From positions 67,900,358 through 67,964,357 of the forward strand of contig OZ024889.1 of assembly GCA_964017195.1 (NCBI GenBank): 64,000 bases of DNA. The letters run 5' to 3'. The stretch's first letter is position 1; each line of letters begins with the position of its first letter. A program made the translations under genes and the position numbers. Under the pieces are notes generated by a model. It had not been told where the DNA came from. It worked only from the letters and a program-made list of their open reading frames with translations, and searched no databases. This DNA comes from Siderastrea radians. Lineage: Eukaryota > Cnidaria > Anthozoa > Scleractinia > Rhizangiidae. Positions 23,293-35,243 of this stretch are shown one piece after another.

Positions 23293-23348
<56 letters not shown>
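21003..23348 (+). mobile_element. Dead non-LTR retrotransposon (CR1/Jockey-like LINE)
   Basis: A 5'-truncated LINE in the intron of gene 2. Frames at 21315-21707, 21751-22008 and 22535-22930 join into one reverse transcriptase by conserved blocks: [64 protein letters not shown] (near 22110-22140), a catalytic block read as FVDDT near 22182-22197, then LGVQIDGNLNWKHQI and a C-terminal region. The endonuclease domain is missing, and frameshifts and stops separate the parts, so it cannot be active. The 3' end is a TTGA microsatellite, as is common for CR1/L2-type LINEs. It is antisense to the host gene. Confidence 0.85.
23233..23348 (+). repeat. ATTG/TTGA microsatellite (LINE tail)
   Basis: About 28 tandem copies of a 4-bp unit with occasional GCTTG variants, directly at the 3' end of the LINE. 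The minus-strand frames rich in SINQ arise only from this repeat. Confidence 0.9.
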
Positions 23349-23349
<1 letters not shown>

Positions 23350-23529
23350 AATCAATTGGATTGGGAAGGTCAGCAAAAAGGAATCTCTGATCAAAACAAA
23401 CTCCAGACAACAAAATAAATGGTTATCCTGTATACCAAGAAATCTTGCGGCAATTGAAAGCTTAAAGAGGTTTTCGGAAGCTTCAGATATCAAATGTAAA
23501 TTCTTTTTAAACAATTGGAACGACTAGTA

Positions 23530-25040
23530 GCTTTGCTTTAGTAAATTATCAACTGAGGGAGACCAACGCTCCTTGATCAGCACGTAGTGAGCAACATTTA
23601 TTGCAGAAATGTTACACCATTACAGACAATTCAACTTTTCAACTGATGGATTTTCACAACCTGATATAAACCTGGCGCGATCAGAGCAAAATGACACCGG
23701 TAAAGCTTTTGGTTCAACGTCAGTTCGTTTCAGAAAAAGTCAAGCAGGAGTGGAAGAAAAACAAAACTAATGCCTTTTAAATTTTTAGGGCCGCTGAAGT
23801 GAATTAGTGAATAGCGGTAAACTTAATTATATATTACCACTGACACACCATGCTTTCGTATTTTTTCACGCACAGGTTAGTAGATAAAGTTGAATAAATG
23901 TTAAAATAACATCATCACGAACGTCAAAAAGCAAAGAATATGTTTTGGAAGAGAGAAAGAAAATAGTCCCGTAGGTAGATCGTAAATCGTAAATCATGAG
24001 TGTATTGGCTGTTCGGGTGCAGTGATTTCTTTTGAATCGAGCTAAGAAAAGAAAACGCTTCACTGCGCCCGCCGCTGTGCGGAAAAAAATATTCCTGTAT
24101 GGTCATGAACTAAAGAACGTCTAATAATACAGTACTTTTATTAACTGAAATTTCATGATTGGCATAAGGCACAGGAAAATAGAATATTGCTTTGAACCGA
24201 CCCTGAAAGCACAAAAATGTACATTAAACGGCAACATCCATTACTAGCGATCTGGCTCATTGACAATTTACATTTAATGCATGCTGCATTTCGTGCGCTC
24301 AGAAACTCTAACAAATACGTTGCATAAACCCCTTTCAAGTTCAAGGAAACATCCAATGCTAGCGAAAGTTCGAGTTACATTTAACGCGTGCTGCAATTCG
24401 TACGTATACTAACAAACTTATTCGTTTATAACGGCAACAGCCATTATACTAGCGAAAGTTCGATTTACATTAACTCATGCTACATTTCGAACGCAGTACC
24501 AGCTTTCCAATAACGCATCGAATAACATCTCAATTTAAGCTCTTCGCTTGGGTGAGAGCTGTTTAGAGAACTCAGATGTTCGTGAGAGTGATGGCACGAT
24601 TACAAACGTGCGCGGAGCCGGAATCCGCTCGAGCGAATCTTGTGCGTTTTTAGTTCTAAAAATGAATTTCTTTGATTCGCTTACCAGTCACAATGTTTCC
24701 ACTAAAACCATTTCAAAAACTTAATGCTTGCTCCTGATCTGTTTTGTGAGCGTCAGGTATCTCAAGGCGTTGCATTTTTAGCGAATAACTTGACTCGTTG
24801 ACTCGTTGGCATCGACAACGAAAGGTTTTCGCTGTACGGCGACAAACTAAGTCGATCTATTATAAACCTGCCTTCGGCAATAACTTCACTAAACCAGCAC
24901 AAGAATATCTTTTCAACAAGGGTAATCGAAAACGCTGGCTCAAAACACTTTAAAGCGCTAATACGCATTCGTCTAATATCTTGTTCGCCCAAAAGTATCA
25001 CCGCGACAACATCACACTAACAACGAAAGAGGAAAAGGCT
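23530..25040. repeat. Duplicated intron segment (matches 12.4-14.3 kb)
   Basis: Intron sequence of gene 2 that is co-linear with about 12400-14290 (shared TTTAGTAAATTATCAACT, GTAAATC repeats, TTCACTGCGCCCGCCGC and TTCGCTTGGGTGAGAGCTG). Parts recur at about 33840-34780 downstream of gene 3's first exon. It runs on to 25490 with no insertion where the 12-16 kb copy has the 14311-15516 element, so this is the better-preserved arrangement. No coding region is recognised. Confidence 0.7.
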
Positions 25041-25489
25041 TGCTCTTCAATACAAGCAGAAGCGAATTATAAACAAAAACATTTAACAGCATGGAAATAT
25101 ATTGGTAAACGTAACGAGAATGCTTATAACTAAGAACAGAATATACTTATTCCAGACTACTGAGTTAAACTTTGACTGCTTCTTGCGGAAACAGGAGTGT
25201 CACTATCCGCATCGCTTGTGGACGCTCACAGTATCCGCATAATTCCATGCTTCAGTCTAGTGTGCATTTGACTTATGCGCTGTTATCCTGAATTACATGT
25301 AATGCGTCTTGCCTTCTCTGAAGACAACCAAAATTTAAAAAAAACGAAAGCATCTTTGTTCTTCGTTTATTTTCACCGCGGTCAGTTCATTACAGAGGTT
25401 CTTTTGCTTCGAGTCGTGTCGCTAGCCGGATATTGTTGATGAACTGTATCATCCAAACCAAGCAGACAAAAAAAGCACGAAACACTTAC

Positions 25490-25604
25490 CTGAACAAAGT
25501 TTCTTAGACTTTGAATTGAAGAAAAACTGAGAAACTATATAGAACTGTAAGGCCCCCAGAATTCCCAGTGTAAGAATACATAGGATTCGTTTTTGCATGG
25601 CCAT
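25490..25604 (-). CDS. UGM-DUF3431 gene 2, exon 1 (signal anchor)
   Basis: 38 codons plus one base: MAMQKR, a hydrophobic run (ILCILTLGILGALQFYIVSQ), then FFFNSKSKKLCS, ending in TTCAG/GTAAGTG. The phase fits exon 2 at 19626; the intron would be 5863 bp and contains the LINE and the Penelope-type arms. The ATG chosen is conserved in all four first exons. The N-terminus predicts entry to the secretory pathway, with type II orientation if uncleaved. Confidence 0.75.
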
Positions 25605-26465
25605 GATTTGGAAAAATATGTTTACTTTCCAATTCACTTGTCGCTCTTTGTCCGAAGCTCTTCAGGAGAGACTGGGGATTAGTGACACAAGTTCCAATGG
25701 CGGCCTTGGTTTAAACAACGAGCACGCGAATGAAACAATGGCTCGGCACGTGCGTTATGCTTTTGGTACATTTCCTTGCTATGCTCTGCATAACAACAAC
25801 GTGTTAAACAAGAAAAATACGGAATTGTTCAAGGTCAATTTTGACCTTGAAAAATTAAGACTCGTGTTTAAGAAGCTCGTATATTATTCATGCTTTTACA
25901 GCTAACAAGGTGTTGTATGATTGCTCTTATCCGTATGCATTGTACTGTGGTTTGAAGATAATTTGTGCTATGAAAATTTGGTGATTCCTTAGAATGGTGA
26001 ATGTTTAAGTGTTAAATGTAATGTTGTAGAGTTTTTGATGATCGCAACGCATTAACGTTTTCGATAGCTCCTTCTTAATATTTATTCCTTGGTACGATTT
26101 TAGCGCCATATCGGAGTTGTTTTACGATGTTCGTTTATCTTCTTTATCCGTTGCTAGGAGTTACTCATTATCTAAAGAAATGTTCAATTATTTTAGTAAA
26201 GTACATCAATTTGATTGTTTTGTTTTTGACCTCAAGGTTTGACATTCGTGAGCGTTTTCCTGGAATTGACTTTTCTGCCTTGCTTTGATCATTTAAGAGT
26301 AATTTCTTCGTGTTTCGTGTCAAATTCGTACCAATTAATATTTCTTGTAGTAATTCCTTTTTAGTCGGTTTGTTCTTAAAGGAAGCTTTTAATTGACAAG
26401 TGTTGGACAAGACTGCTGATCTATTGTATTGGTGTTCGTAAAGTGTGGGTTAAATTTTAATTTAG
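25605..26465. other. Upstream region of gene 2, no gene recognised
   Basis: The presumed promoter side of gene 2. A plus-strand frame at 25597-25905 overlaps exon 1 in antisense and has no domain. The rest is AT-rich without recognisable features. Confidence 0.45.
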
Positions 26466-27271
26466 GGTGGATTCATTTGCAGCATACGCGTATAGCAAAA
26501 AATGCGACAACCTGTTTGTTTGCATCACATTCGGGTTATGCGTATGGGGTAGGCGATAAATCAATGGTGCGTTCCAGCGTGCGCTCCTACCTCATTGACT
26601 ATTTTGGCGCTGTCAACTCTGCTTACTTTTCCCAAAGGAGGAAGATGCCTGCTCAAATAGTCGGGAAAGGATCGCATTTTCCCGTGCGGCTAAAATGCAA
26701 ATATATCTTCATTGAATGCGATAAATTGATACGCCATTGAGTAATCGCATACCCTATACGCGTATCCCGAATGCGATTCAAAACAGTCTGTCGAATTTCC
26801 CACCCTTCCAGCGTTTTGATTATCACGGTGTTGCCGATAACCTTAATACGTTTGCTGGCATCATAGGTTAATCAGAATTATCAATGCAATTGAAACTATC
26901 AGTTGAATATTTCCCCTTGGCAAAATAGCAAAAAATTAAAGTACATCGCCACCTTCACTTTGTACCATTATTCCGTCTTCCCCTCCACCTGTGCCTGCCA
27001 CATTCTTATTGCTACTTTCACCACAACTAACTAAATTATAAAAGGGTATCACGCTCCAGTGCATAGAAAGCCAAGTAAACCACCCAAGAAATAGAATTTT
27101 TGACGCTTTCCTTACTTATCACCCTGACGTTGAACGTAATTATTTTCAAGCTGAAAACAATAGGCGTTTCGCACGGGTAGTTTTCTGGGGGTTATCGACA
27201 CGTGTTTTTTTACAATGGGGTACTTGTTAAGAATGCGACAAGTATACGCGTATGCTGCAAATGAATCCACC
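26466..27271. mobile_element. 806-bp element with terminal inverted repeats
   Basis: Begins GGTGGATTCATTTGCAGCAT and ends with its exact complement, followed inward by ACGCGTATA on both sides, giving inverted repeats of about 30 bp or more. Internal ATACGCGTAT and TGCGATT motifs recur. It contains no transposase-like frame, so it is non-autonomous. No target-site duplication is obvious. Confidence 0.55.
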
Positions 27272-28019
27272 GTTACTCCTATCAAGCGACGATGGTCATG
27301 CGAGTCCCCGGGGGGGGCATGGTTACAGCTGGAATTGAACCTCGTATAAAACAGATTCTTATTGCTCCTTGTGGTGTAAACCAAGCGACAGTTCTGTTTA
27401 CTTTTAACCCAAAGCTATTTAAAGCCTCAAAGCCAGACAGGCGCAATTTCAACATAGCCGGCGCTAAATAAAAAAGTTTACTGAACTGTCTTTTAGCGCT
27501 ATAGGCGGTTATAACTAAGCATAAAACGAAATGATAAGTTACCATGCCGCATTGGAAGTGGAGGAATCACACGTAATCGCAAGAATATCCCATTTTTACC
27601 TTTATTTTCACTAACTTTAGAACGCGAAGTAGCTTAACTTAAAATTTGCAAAATGAAGACCAATTCAGGTAGCTTACAGAAAAAAGCGCGAAGTTGTATC
27701 CGCGTCATTTAGTGCAAATTACGCAGTTAATGTCGCGTTCTTCTTGCCATCGTCGTCATTTAAAGTCCTCAATGATAGCGCTGAAGAACGAACTGCGCAC
27801 AGGGAGGTGAGCGGTTTCAACAGTCATTTCTTATAACTGCTTTTCTAAGTACTGAAATTTTTCGGTAAATTGTTAGCTGTCTCGTAACTAACTGTAGGAC
27901 CTGGTTTAAGGCTAAAAAGGAGGTTTAGACGAGGACTTCAAAAACCATGGCTAAGAGGAGACTGAGTTGCATAATTTGAAAGCAGGTGAGCTGGACACGT
28001 TTAGACACCGTCTATAGCG

Positions 28020-29350
28020 AATGACCATCATCCCAGGATCTGGAAATGTATTCTCGGGATCTGGGATTTGACCAAAATACGGTGCGGGATTTGGGAAAAC
28101 GCAAAATTTCTTGACGGGATTCGGGATTTGACTGCTACCAGGGAAGCGGGATTCGCCAAAATTTGGGCACGGGATGCGGAATTTTTTCCTGTCTGTCGGG
28201 AATTTGGGAAATCGTCACGACCCAAATCAATGTTCTAGCGGCAAAAATAATCCGCGTGAAGCACGCAGGCTACAAAAGCGAATCAACCAGGCGAGTGCTA
28301 AGTGGTGTCTCCTTTCAAACCAAATTATAGAGTGTGCCTGGTTAATAGTGATCTAATTGAAACTACATGCATCAAGTAATCGACAGACGAGCAGACAGCA
28401 GAGAGTATTTTGTTTCAACCGGATGCCAGGGACGTGCATGTGGTGTAACAGTAGCGATATCAGTTATTGACTCGATGTTCAAGTCCCGGGGGGGGGGGAA
28501 CTCCCATATGAAAGTGAAGGGGATGCTCGTCGGAAAATTAGAATTAAACCTCTAAAGGAGACCATCTGGGCGTGGCTCAGGCGTTATTTGACCCCTAAAG
28601 GAGACCATGCTTAAACAGACAACCAAATAAGAGATTTGAACAGTGATTTTAATTGCGCTAAAGATTGACGGCGTTTGGTTTTTTCATATAGATATTACTT
28701 TACGCACAACCCTAAATGATACCTGTATGGGTAAAATTTTGGCTTTCCCTCCTGAAAACCCTAGCGAGACCAAAATCTGCAATTTACACGCCTAAGCGAG
28801 ACGACGAGCTCAAGTGCTCAAGTTCTTCACATTTATCGTAATCTTGAGGGGTTTGTTTCAACAGTTTAACGGCTAGATATGGCAAATAGTGATGCCAGCT
28901 CTGCTCCCTTGAATAAGACAGTCAGAGGTTTGGTGCCGTTCTTTCTTGCGGCCACAGAATAGGCTTCTAGCGCCAGAAGTACCGCGGCGATCCACAAAGA
29001 AAAATTCAATGTTCCGCTAAGCGACGAACACAAAGAGCTCTATAGATTCCGGAAGCACTTAAAAACCTTCACTGGGTTAGAAGAAATCTCAAGGAGTAAA
29101 GGCCTCGGAGAAAAGCCAAAAAGCGCAAGGTCACGATTGCTAGAGTGCAAAAGGCAGGCAGTGGCGTTGAAAGGGCCAATCTACATCTTACCGGCATTTA
29201 TTAGCTTTTGCAGAAATTAGTCGTTTTTGGTTTAATGTATTGTTTGGGAACGAAAAAACGGGATTCGGGATAGCGATGAAAAAGTGCGGGATGCGGGATT
29301 CCCGTGAAAAAGGAGCGGGAATACGGGATCAGAACCTCCCTTCCAGACCC
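28020..29350. repeat. GGGATT-rich dispersed repeat region
   Basis: Blocks rich in CGGGATTTGGGA and CGGGATTCGGGAT occur at 28040-28200 and again at 29260-29330. Between them, at 28486, is a G-run end (CCCGGGGGGGGGG) followed by CTCCCATATGAAAGTGAAGG, with relatives at 58330. It appears to be one or more degenerate non-autonomous elements; no coding frame is supported. Confidence 0.35.
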
Positions 29351-29979
29351 TGATCATCCGTGCCTGCTACTCCTTTGCGAAGGGTTTTATGCTATTATTT
29401 TCTTTTAACGAAAGCGCTGCATTCCGTAATGTCCTATAGCAAGAGAGGATATAGATGGTAATCAAGTTTAATACGGAAAAATGGAACAAAGTAACGCTTA
29501 AAGAAACTTAGCCGTTTCGGGCAGAACTTGGACACTCTAAGTAAACATCACCACACTTGTCAAGATGACTCGTTCTGATCGTTTGAAAAATGGGATTCTA
29601 TTTAAATCGATTTTGCAAACTTGAGCCCAACCCTCTTTGAACTTGTGAAAGGGCAGTTAGATAAAAATAACACAGGTGTCTGTAAAACCGCTTAGGTAAT
29701 AGCAAGCGAGTTGTTGTTACATGGTGAGAATAGTCCTGAATACTAACAACTGAAAGGGTAACAAAGTAGTTCCCAGTACCTCACAATCATGGTGTACTCC
29801 CATACATTCCCTCAAATGAACCACTCGAAAATACCCCAAGAGCCACGCAAATTACAATATTGTACAATTCAGTTTACAATTTACAAGAGCTTCTGAGTGG
29901 CCTACGTGCCAGGTACGGACAAGGAGAGCTGAGATAGAAAGTAAATCAGCTTTCTCTGTTTGTGAATCACGCAAAACAT

Positions 29980-30438
29980 GAGCCGATCCCGGGGGTGGGG
30001 GGGGGGGGGTTACTCAACAAAGTTTTATACGGGGAGGCTCCACCCAGAGGTCCAACACCTTACCCATCTGTATACCATTTTGACAGAAAAGGTACCCCTT
30101 TCGTATACCTTCCATTGAAAAATGGTATTCCTTTCACATACCTACCTAAGAACACTTCATCTCTTTTGTGGGAATGAAGTTAATGAACGATATTAGAGGA
30201 GAACAGTTTACCGGAAGAGATGTTAACCAAAAAACAATATTATTATTTACTCGAAATATTTTAATTAAAGGCCGTTTTAAATACCTAAGTGTCAGATTTC
30301 CCTACCCTTTCATATACGTCAGCTCGTGAAATCTCTACCCTTTTAAATACCTGTAGCCTGAAAAAGGTACTCCTTTCGGGCGGAGCCTCCCCATATAGGC
30401 CATTATAGCGAGTACCCCCCCCCCCCGGGGGAGCCGAC
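29980..30438. mobile_element. G/C-ended MITE with 8-bp TSD
   Basis: The element at 29988-30430 starts CCCGGGGGTGGGG, then TTACTC and ATACGGGGAGGCTCC. It ends GGAGCCTCCCCATAT, then GAGTACCCC and GGGG. Flanks GAGCCGAT (29980-29987) and GAGCCGAC (30431-30438) form an 8-bp near-identical duplication. It is the same family as 2275-2740. The body consists of short repeats about GGTACC and TACCTTTCA-like units. No coding capacity. Confidence 0.7.
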
Positions 30439-30439
30439 T

Positions 30440-31242
30440 ATCAGACGGAGATACGCAAGTGATTCCTGCAGCAGTGCCGCCTACAGGTGCTAGGCCCTGC
30501 TGAACGGGGATGGAAGGGCGAGCATGAAGATGATGTTGACAAGTCAGTAAATAAATACAGATGGATGAGAAAAGAGTGCTAGAGATCATCCTAAAACTCC
30601 TAGGATACAATTGCAGAAACAGACTGTTTATTTCCTAACTGCATGTGCGTGACTCCTTTCCTCTCCCATATTTCATTGTATATTCGAGTGTATTGTAGGT
30701 ACGTTGAATGTAATACTATTACTTTGGTTTTGGTCCCGTGACCAGTCGAGACCTGCGAACGATAGAATTCGTTGAATCGACTGACCCTAGTTCCTCAAGG
30801 ACTATAACGTGTCAACGTTCTTTGCCGATAGTGCTTTTCATGGTCCGGTATTCCTATTGTCCGCTATGCGATTTTGTCAACATTAATTTTTCAAGCACAT
30901 CTTTCTTCAGCTCTATTATTTTATTAGATTTAAATATTTACACACTGTAATTGCAAATTTAGCGGGTGTTTCTTGGTGTTGAGGAACCCACTGTTGGTTA
31001 CCTATTTTTTAATTGTTTATTGCCTTTTGAAACTTACGCTTTACGTTATTTGCTGATCATGACATCCCGACACCATAAAACTATCAATTTATCTTCTTTT
31101 ATATGTATTTCATCATAGGTTCACCTTTAAAATAGTCTTTGTGACTTCTTCAGTGATACAGGAAAAAATTACATGTTGTTGTTGTTCAGTGTTGTTACGG
31201 CAATCTCCTTGGTGGTTGTAAGAGAAGCCACAGACAATGAAA
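30440..31242. other. 3' flank of gene 3
   Basis: About 31125-31242 is similar to the 3' flank of gene 1 (2885-3004), placing it inside the duplicated unit. On the minus strand, AATAAA occurs at 31021-31016, about 220 bases after the gene 3 stop, and again at 30925-30920; either could be the poly(A) signal. No other gene is evident. Confidence 0.45.
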
Positions 31243-33359
31243 TTATGAAAACATGTCATGCCAAAGTCTTTCAAGGTAATGCCCTTCCTCTGGGTTGGAA
31301 TGATCGTCCACAAATGAAATGGCTTTTCTATAAAACTCTATTGGATGCTTTTTAATCGCGTCTCGAGTTGCAGCAACACACGCTGTCGGACAAAAATTAA
31401 AGATCTTTGGGTGCGGAAAACCAAACAGTTCTTGGTAGAATTCGCCTAAGGTAAAGTTAGAAGGACGCAGTACTCCAGACCTTATCTCCATAAGCCATTT
31501 GCCAGCGTGGTTAATTCTGCCCCATTCGTTATCCGGAGGGTACACTACTTTACAATAAACATTATCATTCCTAGCTTTGTTTATCATTTTATTAACGCTG
31601 CCACCGCAATATTGAGAAAATCCTTCACCCTGAACGAAAATAGTTACTTCTGCCAACGATTCGTAATTGTTTATGATGTGGTACAGGTAAGTGTGACTTT
31701 CCCGTCCAACATTAGGTAACTTCTCCCAGGCATACAGTGGTAATGGCGGAGGCCGCAAACCTTTCCCCTTGTGGTAGACATGGCTATGATTGGCTACTGA
31801 TTTAAGCCAATGGAGCCTTTCATTATAATGAGCGACCACAATTTCGTAATCCAACAAACGCGTCTTCAAAACTCGACCAGTGTTTCTCCTGGAATTGACA
31901 CGATTGGCGTCAAAGTAAGTCTCCTCTGGAACTCCTCTCAACAGCTTGTCGATGATTTCAACACCCTGCATGAACGAGTGGTCTTGATTTGCAACCTCAT
32001 ACCGCCAGCCTCCAAAACGACCACGGGAATAAATACCTTTGGATTCCAGCCAAGGTTGGACCTTTTCTAGAATCATTTCTCTGTCAATGGAAGGAACTGG
32101 ATAACCATGGTCTAGTCGCCGATAATACTTTGAAACAACCATTTCAGCTTTAATGAATCCATAATTGATTAATGTGTGAACGGTAGCGTCAATCAAATGA
32201 TCCTTTGTCCACTTTTCTGGATTGGAATTTGTTTGGGGTTCTGCTGCCTCACACATGAGTGACCATTGTTTTCCAGGCTTTGGAACATGATCGTCTGAGT
32301 AACTGGAGAAAACCGTTATTCGATAGAAAGGAGAATCAGAATCAGGAAAGTACATCCAGGACTTGTTTGAGAGCATTTCAGGAGGTTGGCCTATTAGTCC
32401 AATACCTATCACGTGAGTGTGTGAATAAACCAGCTGAGATGTCAGTTTTCTCATTTCTTTTAGAGATCTATCTCGTCCCTGTATCATGTTAACAAATATG
32501 TCAAGTGGTACTGTTGATACAAGAGCGTCAAACTTAAAATCCTGGATGTATATATCCTTTGCACCTGTCTCGACTATTACAGATTTTGTATCAATGTTGA
32601 TGCTTATCACTTTATGATGAAACTTAAACCACTGTCGTGGAAGAAGATCAACAACGGCTTGCCACATGCCACCTGTTCCATTATACTTGGGGAATCGAAA
32701 AACGTTATTAGGACCCCGTGCCGAGTCTTTTGCAGGAGTTCCTTTATCGTACGCTGCAATCTTAGCTTTGATTTTGGCAATGTCTGGAACAGCAACTCGC
32801 TCACCCACCCAGACAGAGTTCATTTCAGTAGGATCTACGGTCCATACTTTCCTGTTATACTTCCTCATAAAAACCTCGCAAAGACCGGTACCAAAGTTGC
32901 GAAGAAGCCACTGGTCAAAGTTGGCAGGCTTTGTTTTCACCGGATTTGAGGTAATTTCTTCGAGGCCTGATAAGCTCTTCTGTTGGTCCACTTCGTCCAT
33001 CACTTCGATGTTGTTTTGCACCGGGTATGGAATAAATCTTCGTTTGCCATCAGATCCCTTCATGAAGGCAAACGCGGCTCTTTGTTTAAAATTCCACTCT
33101 TTTACCGCCTTGTCCAGAGTCACGTCGAAATACTCGTAATGTGAGAAGACCACATAACCTCCCATGTCCCAAAGGAAGCCTTGCTCATCTCTCTCAGATG
33201 CAGCCAGTCCTCCAGGCTTCTCAGTTTGCTCAAGGATAGTAATTGATAAGTTGGGATACTTTTTGTTATTTATAAGGTTATTTAGTCGTTGAGCGGCGCC
33301 CAAAGATGTTGGCCCGGAACTGATGATGATGATTCTGTCGCTGTGACCACAGAGAGATT
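31243..33359 (-). CDS. UGM-DUF3431 fusion gene 3, exon 2 (altered active site)
   Basis: Second exon of a predicted 743-aa protein; exon 1 is at 35244-35358 across an 1884-bp intron. It opens after TTTTGTGTTGTAG in phase 1, like the other copies. A 10-codon deletion removes the linker before the first beta strand. The Rossmann motif reads SSGPTSLG (52-59) where genes 1 and 2 have GSGPTALG, a GGT-to-AGT change. The histidine-loop motif reads GGYVVFSHY in place of GGHVVFSHY. The substrate arginine motifs MRKYN and FYRITVF, and VANQDHSFM, are intact. The DUF3431-like part is complete (VVAHYNERLHWL, NVGRESHTYLYHI, ERLWHDMF). The frame is fully open, so it is under some constraint or recently duplicated; UGM activity may be reduced or lost while the C-terminal domain stays usable. 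Confidence 0.88.
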
Positions 33360-33944
33360 CTACAACACAAAATCAAGAAAAATAGTAATGTAAACGTGTA
33401 GATTTTCTTCACATCACCAGAACCGTGTATAGCGTTTATATGCTAGATAATTTTTAAAAAGGGAGGTTCGTGAAAGTTGCAACTTTGGCCAGGAGTGTTA
33501 GCTCGATCACGGGAAATCATGTCGCGCGTCAAATGAGTCAAGTAGAAAAGCTGCGAAACTTACAAAGCTTACAGGGAAAGTAAGCAACGAGGAATCTCTA
33601 AAATTCATTCTAAAAACATTTTTAAAACGACAAAATTCGTAGTAAGCCACATAATGAGAAAAGTTTGTAAAATGAGACAAGTACAGTGTCAATTCAACGT
33701 GATTCAAATAAGTGTAGAGAGTTTTCACGGCGGCTGTGTTATTATGCAAATAGTTTAAGCAGCTGTTATCCTTCAACATGGCTGCAGTGAAACCCTCTGA
33801 AACCCTTTTTTTGGGGGGGGATAGAAACAGCATACAGTCTTAGGTAAATCATCAAGGATCTTTCTTTGTTCGAGATGGAAACAAAATGCTTCAGTGCGTC
33901 CGCCGCAAGGCGGAGGAAAAGCCAATATAATAACTTTCATAAAT

Positions 33945-34025
33945 GTAAAGAAGATCCTCGCAGTTATATATATATTTATTTCTTCATTCCGCAGTTCAAA
34001 TATATGAATTTCATGTATTCATAAT
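33945..34025 (+). repeat. Remnant of the 247-bp tRNA-array unit
   Basis: Matches the leader of the units at 7126-8559 (GAAGATCCTCGCAGTTAT, ATTTATTTCTTCATTCCGC, AGTTCAAATATATGAAT) but lacks the tRNA part. It shows that the unit family is dispersed. It lies in the intron of gene 3. Confidence 0.7.
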
Positions 34026-35243
34026 TTCATAATAACTTTCGTCTACGAAGAAATTTTATTTAAATCTAAAAAATAACGGATTAATTTGTGCTCAACATTA
34101 TCTGCTTTTCCTTAAAGAAATAAAGCGTAGAAAAATATACTTAATTTTGCTTTGAATTGACCCTGGAAGCACAAAAAAGGTTCCAGCAAATTTAAAAGCG
34201 TTAATGAAGACTGCATTTTAAATTTACATTTAACGCATGCTGGATTTTGAACGCGTACCAAGCAACATTACGATAAAAGCATCAAATAACAGCTCAAATG
34301 TAGTCTACTTAGGCGAGAGCTGTTTACTGAACCCAGATGTTCTTTAATCATGGCAGGAGAAGTACAAAAAGGCGTGATTATCTCCCAAACTGGTCAAGCT
34401 AACGTCATGTCAAAAATATAAACTTAGACAATAGTGAATTCACATGAGGCGAGTCTCGCGTGATAAGCCACAAGATATTCATTTCTATTTGTTTCTATTA
34501 AAAGCTCGGAGTTCGCCTCTCATCTTATCAGCGTATTTTGCAGTATTTTGGACAGAGCAATTTTCCAAATGGGCTATAAAAAATCTATTTTATTTAAGCG
34601 GATCAGTCGATAATTTACCTTCGGCCAACCACTATACAAAGCACGCAAAAACCCTAGCAACGAGAGTAATCGAAAGGACAGGCTCAAAAACACTTAACAT
34701 GTATCTTCCTCTACTAAACGTACACCAGGAAAAAGACACGACTACAGCACAACAAGAAAGAAAGGGAGAAAAATTAGAGGAAAAGTAAGTTGGCAATACT
34801 GAAAGCTTATGCTTGTGGCTAATTATTTGGATTGCTTTCAACTACCACATCACTTCTTTATCTTTCTTTCCCTTCGACAATCATTCTTCCTAGATTTTCG
34901 TTATGAAAATAGCAGGGTTTTGGTCATAGTATATACATGTAACAGTATTCTAACAATTCTAGTGCTTGGCGTATGTGAAGAGGCTGTTGATCCATTAGTT
35001 CATAGTCCTGCTTTTTTCTTGTGAAACAAGACGATTAAAACATTAACTAAACTTAATTCATAAGAAAGCATGCTCGTTTGTAGGAAGTTTGGCTTTTAAT
35101 ACTGTTTATTTTATACCTCGGCCATGCAACAGATCGAAACAGAGAGGTTCGTTTGCTTTGCATTATGCTTATATCGTGTTGACTACAATAGCCGCATCAT
35201 GAAGTTTATAACCTATCAAAACAGGCAAAGAAATTACACTTAC

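Noticed and set aside
23179..23514. Minus-strand frames rich in SINQSINQ
   Set aside because: Translation of the TTGA microsatellite at the end of the LINE.
33507..33833. 108-codon minus-strand frame in the gene 3 intron
   Set aside because: It lies between the two well-supported exons, has no domain and no counterpart in the other copies' introns.
34444..34788. 114-codon plus-strand frame
   Set aside because: It lies in the duplicated intron segment and is not kept open in the matching regions near 14.1 and 24.9 kb.
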